From Oscillospiraceae bacterium (lineage in GTDB: Bacteria > Bacillota > Clostridia > Oscillospirales > Ruminococcaceae): 64,000 bases of DNA. Within the stretch, counting starts at the first letter, position 1, and every line of letters begins with the position of its first letter. The notes below the pieces were generated by a model. The model saw nothing but the letters and a program-made list of their open reading frames with translations. It searched no databases and was not told the DNA's origin. Location of the stretch: assembly GCA_021201135.1 (NCBI GenBank), contig JAJQGT010000008.1, positions 124,001 through 188,000 on the forward strand. The letters run 5' to 3'. Made by a program: the position numbers and the translations under genes. Below, piece after piece: positions 17,785 through 25,500 of this stretch.

Positions 17785-19434
17785 TCAGAACCCCATCTTT
17801 TCCAATTCCTCAAGCTTGCTCTTTGCATACTGATTCCCATTCTGTGCCGCAAGGCGGAACCATCTGGCGGATTCGGCGGGATTCTTCTCCACGCCGTGAC
17901 CGTTATAATAGCAGATTCCGAGAGCGTTCTGCGCCTTGGAATAACCTTTGTCGGCGGCACGTTTTGCCCAAGCTATGGCATTCTCATAGTCCTTTTTAAC
18001 GCCGATGCCGTTATAGTAGCACTCACCTATAGAGTATTCTGCGGGTGCATAACCGCTTTCTGCGGCTTTTGCAAACCAGCGGATAGCTTCGGCACAATCC
18101 TGCTCCACGCCCTGACCGTAGTAATAGCACACGCCGACAGAATACTGTGCTGCAGGAAGTCCCGAAAGTGCGGCTTCCTTGAACCAAGCCACGGCATCGG
18201 AATAATCAACCGGCACGCCGTACCCACGGTAATAGCATCTGCCGAGATAATATTTTGCTTCGTCAACGCCGCTTACTGCCGCCGTTCGCAGCCACTTCAA
18301 AGCTTCACGGTAATTCTGCTCTTCATAAAGGCTCTTGCCACGGATGTATTGGTCATATGGAGAAATTGTCGGAGCCCCGGCAGGCACATTCTTTACTCCA
18401 AAAGCATATCCGTCGGGATTAGTTACCCCCGTTGATGCGTTTGGTCTCCTCACCGACATCGTTTCATCGGCAGTATGAGTCGGCTGAACAGGCTGTTCAT
18501 TAACATAGCGTGCCGGAACAGCATTTTTCTGATATTCTACTCCCTCAACAGCGGAAAGTGCATTTCTGAATTCCGTGACAGATAAATAGCGTTCCGCAGG
18601 GTTGTAAGCACAAGCTTTCAATACTATCTCTGCTACTTTCTCGGAAGCTTCCGCAGGCGAAGGTAATTTTTCGCCCATCAATCTGCGGTTTATGGCATTC
18701 TGCCTTTCCTTCGGGCTGATAATCTGCTTGTTCACGTCAAGTAACGGGAATCTGTTGCCGTTTAGTAGTTTGTAAAGAACTATTCCAAGGGAATATATAT
18801 CTGCTCTGCAATCCGCGTTGTTTCCCATCAACACCTCCGGAGCTGTATAACTCATGGAGTCTTTCTGCGGCAAATCGCCGATGCGGTTCCTGAGAATGCG
18901 GGAAATACCGAAATCTCCGAGCTTGAAGTTACCGTTGCCATCTGCAAATATGTTTTCAGGTCTGATGTCGCCGTGTGTTGAACCACTGACCTGACCGTAA
19001 GAATTCAGGGCATTGCACATATCTATGCCGAGCTTGATTACTTCGGACTGTGTCAGCTTATGCGTACACATATACGAGCTGAGTGAAGTCAGGAGCTCCG
19101 TTCTGACAACCACAGTCCAACCGAAAGCATCCTCTTTTTCGATTACTCTGAAATCATCCATACGGACTATATTCGAGCTGCTTTGTAGCTTTCCTGCAAG
19201 CGAAAGCTCCGAAGAAAGTTCGTTTACCACTTTTGCAAGTCTTTCTCTTACTTTTTCGTCATTAACGTCAACCGTAAGCATTCCGTCTTCATCACGAGCC
19301 GGAATCTCGATTACTTTTACTGCGGATTTCGCAGATGTACTGTCCGCAACCTCATAAACCGTTGCAAACGATTCCTGACCAATCACACCTGTTACAGTCA
19401 GACCGTCCCAAACACCAAATAATCTATCGCTCAT
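17785..19434 (-). CDS. Ser/Thr kinase with C-terminal Sel1 repeats, HGD in catalytic loop
   Basis: 549 residues, no membrane segment. The kinase domain spans about 10-285: loop GVIGQESFATVYEV (altered glycines), lysine in SAVKVIEI, catalytic loop HGDIRPEN at about residue 155, and GDFGIS. The catalytic Asp, the Asn and DFG are kept, but the HRD arginine is Gly and the usual DIKPEN lysine is Arg, so activity may be weak or differently regulated. Residues about 380-549 hold four to five Sel1-like repeats (YYLGRCYYRGYGVPVDYSDA), which normally bind proteins. Its ATG overlaps the PP2C stop (ATGA), so kinase and phosphatase are translationally coupled. Confidence 0.87.
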   Translation of the reverse strand: MSDRLFGVWDGLTVTGVIGQESFATVYEVADSTSAKSAVKVIEIPARDEDGMLTVDVNDEKVRERLAKVVNELSSELSLAGKLQSSSNIVRMDDFRVIEKEDAFGWTVVVRTELLTSLSSYMCTHKLTQSEVIKLGIDMCNALNSYGQVSGSTHGDIRPENIFADGNGNFKLGDFGISRILRNRIGDLPQKDSMSYTAPEVLMGNNADCRADIYSLGIVLYKLLNGNRFPLLDVNKQIISPKERQNAINRRLMGEKLPSPAEASEKVAEIVLKACAYNPAERYLSVTEFRNALSAVEGVEYQKNAVPARYVNEQPVQPTHTADETMSVRRPNASTGVTNPDGYAFGVKNVPAGAPTISPYDQYIRGKSLYEEQNYREALKWLRTAAVSGVDEAKYYLGRCYYRGYGVPVDYSDAVAWFKEAALSGLPAAQYSVGVCYYYGQGVEQDCAEAIRWFAKAAESGYAPAEYSIGECYYNGIGVKKDYENAIAWAKRAADKGYSKAQNALGICYYNGHGVEKNPAESARWFRLAAQNGNQYAKSKLEELEKMGF

Positions 19435-20267
19435 AATTCATCTGTTCCTTCCGGTATAATTATTTCCTCCGTTATGGAGTCATCTATAGACGGTTTTGCA
19501 TCCGTTTTCCGCTTCCAGAATGGCACTTTTTTCTTCTTCAGTTTTAAGATAATTATCGTGATATTATCTTTTCCGCCGTTCTCAAGTGCTTTACCGAGAA
19601 GCATACCCATCGCTTGCTCCGGCTTGTTCTTTTTTAAGATAGTCCCTATTTCACCGTTACCGACCATATCAGTAAGCCCATCGGAGCATATGAGATATGT
19701 GTCGCCATCATTATATCTTCCCTTGACTACATATGGATCTATTATCAGCTCGGTTGCCGGAATTCCGAGGTCCTGTGACAAAAGAGGCTTTGCACCGTAG
19801 GCAACCGTTACAACATGATCGTAAGAAATCTGCTCCAGAGCTCCGTCGGAAAAGCTGAAGATCTTGGTGTCGCCGATATTGCAAAGATATATTTCCTCCG
19901 GCGCAAACAAGAGCATTGCCGCAGTCGTTCCCATCGTCCCGACTTCATTGTCTTCCGAATATCTGCATATCCTGTCATTGGCGGCAAAGCAAAAGTCCCG
20001 AAGACGTTGCCGGATGTCTCCTTGCCAATCAAACTGTGATGCCGTTTCTGTGGCGATATATGCCGCAACCTCACCGCAGGCTTCTCCGCCCAAGCCGTCA
20101 AACACGCCGAAAAGCCTTGGCTCGTCGTTATCCGTCTCGCCAATTATCGGCTCGACAACCGCATTGCTCATCGGCTTGTATATATCGTTGCATATGAAAT
20201 TATCCTGATTGTTTGGTCTGCAGTTGCCTTGATGGCTGACACAGAAATATTGAATTTCATATCTCAT
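19431..20267 (-). CDS. PP2C-family Ser/Thr phosphatase
   Basis: 278 residues. Metal-binding motifs of bacterial PP2C phosphatases (Stp/PrpC type) are present: QDNFI, GVFDGLGGEACGE, ICSDGLTDMV and the terminal DNITIII. The ATG at 20265-20267 is preferred because GGAGG sits 7 bp before it; the two upstream in-frame starts overlap that site. It probably reverses phosphorylation by the kinases encoded next (the following gene overlaps by 4 bp). It is the first gene of the minus-strand run that reaches base 1, and is preceded by a TCACAG-N18-TAAAAT promoter and by a small structured RNA. Confidence 0.93.
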   Translation of the reverse strand: MRYEIQYFCVSHQGNCRPNNQDNFICNDIYKPMSNAVVEPIIGETDNDEPRLFGVFDGLGGEACGEVAAYIATETASQFDWQGDIRQRLRDFCFAANDRICRYSEDNEVGTMGTTAAMLLFAPEEIYLCNIGDTKIFSFSDGALEQISYDHVVTVAYGAKPLLSQDLGIPATELIIDPYVVKGRYNDGDTYLICSDGLTDMVGNGEIGTILKKNKPEQAMGMLLGKALENGGKDNITIIILKLKKKKVPFWKRKTDAKPSIDDSITEEIIIPEGTDEL

Positions 20268-20306
20268 GGACATTCCTCCGTTCAAGAAAACATTCTCTCA
20301 CCAATT

Positions 20307-20349
20307 ATTTTACAACCGCAAACCTTGGTTCTGTGAAAACGATTTGTCG
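20307..20349 (-). promoter_or_regulatory. Promoter of the PP2C/kinase run (shared TCACAG-N18-TANNNT type)
   Basis: On the minus strand a box CGACAAATCG..TTTCACAG (20331-20349) is followed after exactly 18 bp by TAAAAT (20307-20312). The same 18-bp arrangement occurs at 21813-21855, 24856-24898 and 25450-25493. The -35 hexamer is poor, suggesting an activator. Confidence 0.5.
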
Positions 20350-20359
20350 CTTTTTCCAA

Positions 20360-20392
20360 TAAAAATAAAAGTCCTTCTCTGCCGAGAAGGAC
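20360..20392 (-). terminator. Intrinsic terminator of the small RNA
   Basis: A 9-bp stem, GTCCTTCTC with GAGAAGGAC, and a 4-nt loop, followed on the minus strand by TTTTATTTTT. Confidence 0.85.
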
Positions 20393-20475
20393 CATTACCA
20401 ATATAAAAATCCCCCGTATCACTTGTGTAGTGGTCAGAGGATTGATGATGTGTGCGCGCTAAATTATGTTCCCCC
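20360..20475 (-). ncRNA. Candidate structured RNA or attenuator leader upstream of PP2C
   Basis: A promoter (20478-20506) points into about 115 nt that ends in an intrinsic terminator. The RNA starts GGGGGAACA, contains a hairpin in which AAUCCUC pairs with GGGGGAUU (20408-20443) around an inner CACU/AGUG helix, and ends in the hairpin GUCCUUCUC/GAGAAGGAC plus U run. The block GUGAUACGGGGGAU matches GUGCUACGGAGGGU in the leader of the other PP2C operon (near 50285-50302), and both have CAA(U)CCUCYGAC on the 5' side. I do not recognise a known riboswitch class. It could be a free small RNA or a 5' leader of the PP2C operon. Confidence 0.5.
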
Positions 20476-20477
20476 AA

Positions 20478-20506
20478 ATATAATACAAAGCGACATCTAT
20501 CGACAA
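20478..20506 (-). promoter_or_regulatory. SigA-like promoter of the small RNA
   Basis: TTGTCG at 20501-20506 and TTATAT at 20478-20483 with a 17-bp spacer, read on the minus strand. The predicted transcript starts at the G run at 20471-20475. Confidence 0.55.
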
Positions 20507-20677
20507 TTTGATTATATCATTATCTTCAGAAAATTGCAATACTTTTTCTACATATTGTGATGATTTTATGTAATCATTATAAGCTGAAATCCCCAACCGA
20601 GGTTGGGGATTCCGGCAATCTTCCACATTCAGAGCGTCTTCGCCCGAAATGATACTGGCAATTAAATTATCTGAGTG

Positions 20678-21754
20678 TTACTTGCTGAAGAGAACGGCGC
20701 CTTCATAAGTATATCCGGAATATGCACTGCAGAAGTTGCTTATGGATTTGCAGTTAGTAGCGGATCCGAACGATTCGGTATAGTATACATTGCCGTTTAC
20801 AACGCCATATACAAGTATCACATGACCGTATGAATTCCCTTGATATCCCTTCTGGAAGCCCAACATGAGGTACTGCCCGTTTGTACAAGACACCTTTCCG
20901 TTCAAGCTATTCAACAATGAGCTCATACTCTTTGAGGAACTTGAGTATGCGGTTTTGCTATATCCGCCACTTGTCTTTGTCGATGTGTTCTTGTATGAAT
21001 CATAGAAGTCGCAACCGTTATGTCCTTCATAACCGGAAGTAATGCCCAACACCTTCATCTGCCAAGACACGCATGCACCGCAATAGCCGTAGAATGATGT
21101 CTTTCCTTTTCCTGCGGAAGAGTTCTTGAATGAACTCAAAGCAGAGCTATAAGTATTTTTCATTGTTGTAGTTATTTTTGAGGTATCAATGGTACTGCTG
21201 GAGCTCTTAACAGTCTTCTGAAGTGATAGCGTCCACACCTGGTTCTTATTGGATGAGCTATACTTCTGAATGCAGATGTTGGAGCCGTTGGAGGAACCGG
21301 AGGCAGTCAGGACATAGTTTGTGTTGTTTGCCGACTGGATGATGTAACCACCGGAGACAGCTTTCAAAATCCATGCCTGAGTCGAATGTCCGGTCTTTGT
21401 CCATGTGCAGACGTTGAGATTGTTCGATGCACTCGAGCCATAGATGTTCACAGCTCTTGCAGTAGAACACTCAGGAACGATGACATAGCCCTTGTTGGTT
21501 GAATCGTAGTAAAGTGCAAAGTTCTGACCGGATGTACCGTCCTTTTGCCAGAGTGTGATGTTAGTGTTGTTTGCGGAACTGTTGCCTTTGACATTAAGAT
21601 ATTTGCCGGTACCTACATTCTTGAGAACGTAGTAATAGATTGTGCTGGACGAGCTTGTGTTAAACGAGCTTGCCGCAAATACCGTTGTCGGAAGCATTCC
21701 GATGCACAATACCAATGTGAGAATGACTGCTAATAATCTTTTTCCTGTTTTCAT
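20678..21754 (-). CDS. Secreted ricin-type lectin / cysteine hydrolase-like protein
   Basis: 358 residues from the ATG at 21752-21754 (AAAGGTG 6-7 bp upstream; the longer frame lacks a ribosome site). It has a signal peptide at residues 1-28 (LLAVILTLVLCIGMLPTTVFA). Residues about 38-180 are a ricin-type beta-trefoil (GQNFALY, TQAWILKA and NQVWTLS, the QxW positions). The C-terminal part has YGYCGACVSW, HNGCDFYD and GHVILVYGVV, the Cys and His placement expected of a CHAP/NlpC-like papain-fold hydrolase. Probably secreted, acting on wall peptide or host protein while bound to sugar; catalytic assignment is inference. Its promoter carries the box shared with the ABC-transporter and PP2C units. 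Confidence 0.75.
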   Translation of the reverse strand: MKTGKRLLAVILTLVLCIGMLPTTVFAASSFNTSSSSTIYYYVLKNVGTGKYLNVKGNSSANNTNITLWQKDGTSGQNFALYYDSTNKGYVIVPECSTARAVNIYGSSASNNLNVCTWTKTGHSTQAWILKAVSGGYIIQSANNTNYVLTASGSSNGSNICIQKYSSSNKNQVWTLSLQKTVKSSSSTIDTSKITTTMKNTYSSALSSFKNSSAGKGKTSFYGYCGACVSWQMKVLGITSGYEGHNGCDFYDSYKNTSTKTSGGYSKTAYSSSSKSMSSLLNSLNGKVSCTNGQYLMLGFQKGYQGNSYGHVILVYGVVNGNVYYTESFGSATNCKSISNFCSAYSGYTYEGAVLFSK

Positions 21755-21812
21755 GATTATCACCTTTCGTGTAATGTATTTTTTGAGGTCGCGTTTCTTA
21801 ACCTCTATGCGT

Positions 21813-21855
21813 ATCATAACACTGGCATTCTGGATTCTGTGATTCGAATTTTACG
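21813..21855 (-). promoter_or_regulatory. Promoter of secreted ricin-type protein (shared motif)
   Basis: Minus strand: CGTAAAATTCGAATCACAG (21837-21855), 18 bp, then TATGAT (21813-21818) preceded by TGT, an extended -10. Confidence 0.6.
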
Positions 21856-21929
21856 GGACTTCTTCCGTAGCAAAAAAAGCTCCTCAAGCAATTTCCGCTT
21901 AAGGAGCTTGCAATCTATTCTGTTTGAAT

Positions 21930-22391
21930 TTACTTGAGCTTATGTCCGCAGGTCTGACAATATGTATTCTTCACAGAATTGATTTCACCGCAACATGTGC
22001 AAATGACTTCATTCGGATTTCCGGCAAATACAACAGACATAGGAGTCGGAGTCGTCTCTACATGATCAGTCTTCGGCTGTGAAGATGCGGCTTTTTCATC
22101 CTTTGTCAGCTTTGCCATCATCTGTTCAATGCTTTCAAGATATGTGCCATTCTCGGCAGTATACTCTATCAACTCTCCATATCCGTAAATCAGCTTGTAA
22201 ATCACCCAAGAAATCAGTATGCCGACAATCAGAACGCCGAACAAAGCACCTCCTGCCGTATTCTCGCCAATCCAACTCAGTGCTTTGTATGTATTTGCAC
22301 TAATGACGATTGACACTATTATCCCCGCAATAAGCACAACGATTGCTATAACCTTAATCGCACCACCGGAATTTTCTTTGATATTTTTCAT
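21930..22391 (-). CDS. Two-helix membrane protein with C-terminal zinc ribbon
   Basis: 153 residues: hydrophobic helices at about 12-33 and 45-67, then YGYGELIEYTAENGTYLESI, a linker, and a C-terminal zinc ribbon (VICTCCGE...YCQTCGHKL). It is a paralogue of the 155-residue protein at 9098-9565. A well-placed AGGG-type ribosome site precedes the ATG. It lies between the ABC transporter and the secreted ricin-type protein. Function unknown; the zinc-ribbon tail links it to the window's signalling proteins. Confidence 0.75.
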   Translation of the reverse strand: MKNIKENSGGAIKVIAIVVLIAGIIVSIVISANTYKALSWIGENTAGGALFGVLIVGILISWVIYKLIYGYGELIEYTAENGTYLESIEQMMAKLTKDEKAASSQPKTDHVETTPTPMSVVFAGNPNEVICTCCGEINSVKNTYCQTCGHKLK

Positions 22392-22482
22392 TTAGTATCA
22401 TCCCTTCAAATTTTATAGAAATTGATTTTTCTCAATCAATCTGTGATGTATAATAACATACCAACCTTCTGCAAGTCAAGAT

Positions 22483-23661
22483 TTATCTTGAAAATATAAC
22501 CTGTTCGCTGTCAAACATTTTGGTCAAGACTACTACGCAAAGGATTGTCAGTACTCCGTTTACGGCAACAGTTACAGCAACTCCTCCAACAAAGGTTTCA
22601 CATGAGAAGATTCCAACCATACACTGAACGCTGTTATAAAGAGGTACCAGATAGGTTGTCAGCACTTGCGAAGCTGTGTTTTCAATCATTCCGGAAAGAC
22701 CTAACACCATTACAATCATCATGACGGGAGTTGTAAGTGACTGAGCCTCTTTTGTGGTCTTTGCAAATGCGGAAATCAGCGAAACTATCGCCACAAGAAG
22801 CAGAACCGTCGAAATCATCACAACGGCAAGCATCAGATAGTCCAAAATGCCGTATATTGACACGGATATATCATCATACACTTCGCTCATCATTTTTGGC
22901 AATGACAAAACTGTTCCGAGAGTGCTTGAGGCGGCTGAAATCATTGCTATGACCGCAAGCGCAAGTATCTTTCCAACAGCTATATCACTGCGCTTGATTG
23001 GAGTTACAAGCATTGTCGCAATGGTTCCTCTTTCCTTTTCTCCCGCTATTGATTCGGGTACAACCGCCGAGCATCCAGAATAAAGCATTGTCATGAGAAG
23101 AAGCGGAAGCATCGCCGCAAACAGCATCGCCACGGTGTCAGCTTCGGTAGCCATATCGTATGTATCATCACTATTGTTAATATCGAACACATTCGCAATC
23201 TGTGATTCATAAGCATCCAGAAGTGCCGTCACAGTCATATATGCAGACTGAGATTCGGTGGAAGCCGAGTTATAGTAGATTTCGATATTTGGAGCTGTGA
23301 AATCGACCGAAGTGAGATAAGCCTTTACAGATGAATCAAAATCGTTGGGGAATACTATCAGCAAGTCAAGCGACTTGTCTCTGATGTCAGTTTTGCAATT
23401 TTCTATTTCATCAGAGTCTACGATTTCGACAGACAGCTCCGCCGATTCACAAAGGCTTCCGATTGACTCCGGCAAATTCACAGCCTGAATAGTCGGAACA
23501 TAGTCCTCATCCACGCCGGTAAGGTCACTGAGGGCTGTTCCCATGAAGCTATACATAACATAAATAAGAATTCCGGGTATCAGCACGCTGATTACAAGTC
23601 TCCTGTCGGAGAAGAAACGCATTAATTCTTTTTTGAAAATTGTCAGAATTCCGTTTTTCAT
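22483..23661 (-). CDS. NatB-like ABC-2 transporter permease
   Basis: 392 residues. One N-terminal helix is followed by a large extracytoplasmic domain (about 45-170) and then five to six helices, with the NatB/ABC-2 signature VPESIAGEKERGT at about residue 205. It forms an exporter with the ATPase at 23658-24434 (4-bp ATGA overlap). NatAB of Bacillus subtilis exports Na+, but relatives export peptides or confer resistance. The two short hydrophobic peptides encoded upstream make peptide handling or immunity a plausible alternative here. Confidence 0.88.
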   Translation of the reverse strand: MKNGILTIFKKELMRFFSDRRLVISVLIPGILIYVMYSFMGTALSDLTGVDEDYVPTIQAVNLPESIGSLCESAELSVEIVDSDEIENCKTDIRDKSLDLLIVFPNDFDSSVKAYLTSVDFTAPNIEIYYNSASTESQSAYMTVTALLDAYESQIANVFDINNSDDTYDMATEADTVAMLFAAMLPLLLMTMLYSGCSAVVPESIAGEKERGTIATMLVTPIKRSDIAVGKILALAVIAMISAASSTLGTVLSLPKMMSEVYDDISVSIYGILDYLMLAVVMISTVLLLVAIVSLISAFAKTTKEAQSLTTPVMMIVMVLGLSGMIENTASQVLTTYLVPLYNSVQCMVGIFSCETFVGGVAVTVAVNGVLTILCVVVLTKMFDSEQVIFSR

Positions 23662-24434
23662 TTTTCATTGCCCTTCCCTTCTGCATAAATTTCAAAAAAT
23701 CTGTCCTCTAAGCTTTTGCCGTTCATAACGTTCTCAAGAGTGTCGCACTTCATCATCCTGCCATCAACAATAACTCCGACTCGGTCGCAAATCTTTTCGA
23801 TAAGGCTGAAAATATGAGACGAAACTATAATACTTTTTCCTTGTTCTTTAAGCTCCAAAATAAAATCGGTAACGACTTTTGCAGTCAGGACATCGAGACC
23901 GTTTGTAGGTTCATCGAAGATAATTATGTCAGGGTCGTGGACGATTGAAATGACCAGAGAAATCTTCTGCTTCATGCCGGTGGAAAGATTCGCAACTTTA
24001 ACCTCAGCGAACTTATCTATCCCGAATTTTTCGAAGAGATACTTTTTCCTCTGCTCACGGACATCTTGGGGGACCCGATGCAAATCCGAAAAGAAGTTGA
24101 AAAGATAATTCGGCGTGAAAAGCTCTTCAAGCTTAAGCTCACTTGTCAGGAAGCCAATCTCTTTACGAGCCGCTTCCGGATTTTTCAGTACGCTTGTACC
24201 GTTAATGTAAACATCTCCGCTGTCCGGTTTGATGAGAGTTGACAACATGCGAAGCGTAGTTGTTTTTCCGGCACCGTTCGGACCAAGGAGCCCGAAAATC
24301 TCGCCCTTGTATGCTGTGAAGCTCAGATTGTTTACGGCAACCCTGACTCTGGTGTCAGTATGTTCAAGCCTGCGCTGTTTCGCCGACAGCTTGAATGTTT
24401 TCGAGATGTTGTCCGCCTTTAGTATTTCAGTCAT
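23658..24434 (-). CDS. NatA-like ABC transporter ATP-binding protein
   Basis: 258 residues with all ABC ATPase motifs: Walker A GPNGAGKTT at about residue 53, signature LSTGMKQK, Walker B IIIFDEPTNGLD, switch His in SSHIF. It overlaps the permease gene by 4 bp, so the pair is one transporter. AGGAG is 8 bp before the ATG. Upstream on the same strand lie a hairpin and two micro-ORFs that share the promoter at 24856-24898. Confidence 0.92.
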   Translation of the reverse strand: MTEILKADNISKTFKLSAKQRRLEHTDTRVRVAVNNLSFTAYKGEIFGLLGPNGAGKTTTLRMLSTLIKPDSGDVYINGTSVLKNPEAARKEIGFLTSELKLEELFTPNYLFNFFSDLHRVPQDVREQRKKYLFEKFGIDKFAEVKVANLSTGMKQKISLVISIVHDPDIIIFDEPTNGLDVLTAKVVTDFILELKEQGKSIIVSSHIFSLIEKICDRVGVIVDGRMMKCDTLENVMNGKSLEDRFFEIYAEGKGNEK

Positions 24435-24467
24435 TATCTTTTCTCCTGTCCTGTTATTTACACATAT

Positions 24468-24491
24468 GAGGGAAGCTTTTGACCTCCCTCA
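24468..24491 (-). repeat. Hairpin between peptide genes and ABC ATPase gene
   Basis: TGAGGGA and TCCCTCA pair around an 11-nt loop. No clear T run follows on the minus strand, so it may be a processing or partial-termination site that favours the upstream peptide genes. Confidence 0.45.
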
Positions 24492-24534
24492 CACTGTGCA
24501 TCATGATTTTAAGCACATAACGCATTTCTCTTAC

Positions 24535-24606
24535 TCAGCAATAGAGCTTAACAGTTGCGTAAAGAAGTGCTGTTGAGAAGCAAATCGACCAAACTAAGAA
24601 TCCCAT
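24535..24606 (-). CDS. Tiny hydrophobic peptide 2 (23 aa)
   Basis: ATG at 24604-24606 with AGGAG 8 bp upstream, stop TGA at 24535-24537. The peptide starts MGFLVWSICF, continues as a single hydrophobic stretch and ends VKLYC. It resembles the peptide encoded just upstream (MSFLVGACCY), with a shared M-x-FLV start and Cys/Tyr. Both are too short for most gene callers. Possible roles are a membrane-active peptide, signalling peptide or small transporter subunit; none can be chosen from sequence. Confidence 0.6.
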   Translation of the reverse strand: MGFLVWSICFSTALLYATVKLYC

Positions 24607-24652
24607 AGTTATAACTCCTTTCATTTAGAATCTAATTCTGTAGGCAGGAATG

Positions 24653-24679
24653 CGTCATTAATCGGCGCATTCCCTTTCC
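24653..24679 (-). repeat. Hairpin between the two tiny peptide genes
   Basis: GGAATGCG pairs with CGCATTCC around an 11-nt loop. It may tune the relative amounts of the two peptides. Confidence 0.45.
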
Positions 24680-24690
24680 GTGCGACTGCA

Positions 24691-24771
24691 TTATCTGGAA
24701 TGCTTACCGCACAAATAAGCCCAAGCAATCATGCCAACTGAATAGCAGCAAGCTCCAACCAAAAACGACAT
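24691..24771 (-). CDS. Tiny hydrophobic peptide 1 (26 aa)
   Basis: ATG at 24769-24771 with GGAGG 7 bp upstream, an excellent ribosome site, and stop TAA at 24691-24693. The peptide starts MSFLVGACCY, has one hydrophobic span with WAYLC and ends GKHSR, giving a positive C-terminus. It is the first gene after the shared-motif promoter at 24856-24898. Similar to the next peptide, suggesting duplication. The role is unknown; the neighbouring ABC exporter may act on it or protect from it. Confidence 0.62.
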   Translation of the reverse strand: MSFLVGACCYSVGMIAWAYLCGKHSR

Positions 24772-24855
24772 ATTTACGCCTCCTCTCTGTATAATTTATC
24801 TATTGCCTGTCCAAGAGACTTATCTCAGAGATTTATCTCTTCGACCACTGTCTGC

Positions 24856-24898
24856 AGTATAACACCCTCAAATTGTTTTCTGTGAAGTGAATTTTACG
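24856..24898 (-). promoter_or_regulatory. Promoter of peptide/NatAB operon (shared motif)
   Basis: Minus strand: CGTAAAATTCACTTCACAG (24880-24898), 18 bp, TATACT (24856-24861) preceded by TGT. Confidence 0.6.
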
Positions 24899-24924
24899 GT
24901 TTCTCGTTTCCTTTTGAAAGCTTT

Positions 24925-25395
24925 TTACCATCCGCCGAAACCAACGTACAGTATCAAGAAGCAGAGTCCAAGTGCCGCAAGTGATAGTAACTGCCCCAAA
25001 ATAGGAAGCTCCTCAAAAGTAAGTATATCGCAAAGCAGGTATGCAACAAAATACAGCGGAATAAATATCATCGCACCAATGCCATTAAATATGAATGCAA
25101 GCAGAGTTCCCTTGAAGACTCCCAAAATTGCATCGGTACAACCATATAGCAGAAGATAACTTCTTACCATGTCTAATGCTATGTACAACATACGAAGCCA
25201 GATATTTTTCTTGATATGTTCGGCACAATCGGCAGCCATGAATGAGAAAAGTACAGCTTTTACAAAAGCTATCGTCATAACGATTGCCATATGTGCGAGT
25301 ATCCACTCTGTGGCAGTCATAGCGGAACCGGCAGCTATAGCCAAAACAAATAAGGCGAGCATTAAGAATGTTCCGAAATCCATTACGATAACCAT
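24925..25395 (-). CDS. Polytopic membrane protein, unknown function
   Basis: 156 residues with about four membrane helices (FLMLALFVLAIAAGSAM, MAIVMTIAFVKAVLFSFM, LLAFIFNGIGAMIFIPLYF, LLSLAALGLCFLILYVGF). GGGAGG lies 8 bp before the ATG. No family recognised. It is transcribed from its own copy of the shared-motif promoter, directly upstream of the peptide/ABC operon, and may act with it. Confidence 0.65.
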   Translation of the reverse strand: MVIVMDFGTFLMLALFVLAIAAGSAMTATEWILAHMAIVMTIAFVKAVLFSFMAADCAEHIKKNIWLRMLYIALDMVRSYLLLYGCTDAILGVFKGTLLAFIFNGIGAMIFIPLYFVAYLLCDILTFEELPILGQLLSLAALGLCFLILYVGFGGW

Positions 25396-25449
25396 GTTTA
25401 CTTCCTCCCAAAATCGTGTGACGATTTTTGCTCTTGATTTGATACTCTG

Positions 25450-25493
25450 AGTTTAACACTCCGGTTTCTCAAGCTGTGATTCGAATTTTGTCG
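25450..25493 (-). promoter_or_regulatory. Promoter of membrane protein gene (shared motif)
   Basis: Minus strand: CGACAAAATTCGAATCACAG (25474-25493), 18 bp, TAAACT (25450-25455) preceded by TGT. The 16 bases ending in CACAG equal those of the 21837-21855 box. Confidence 0.6.
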
Positions 25494-25500
25494 AAAATTC

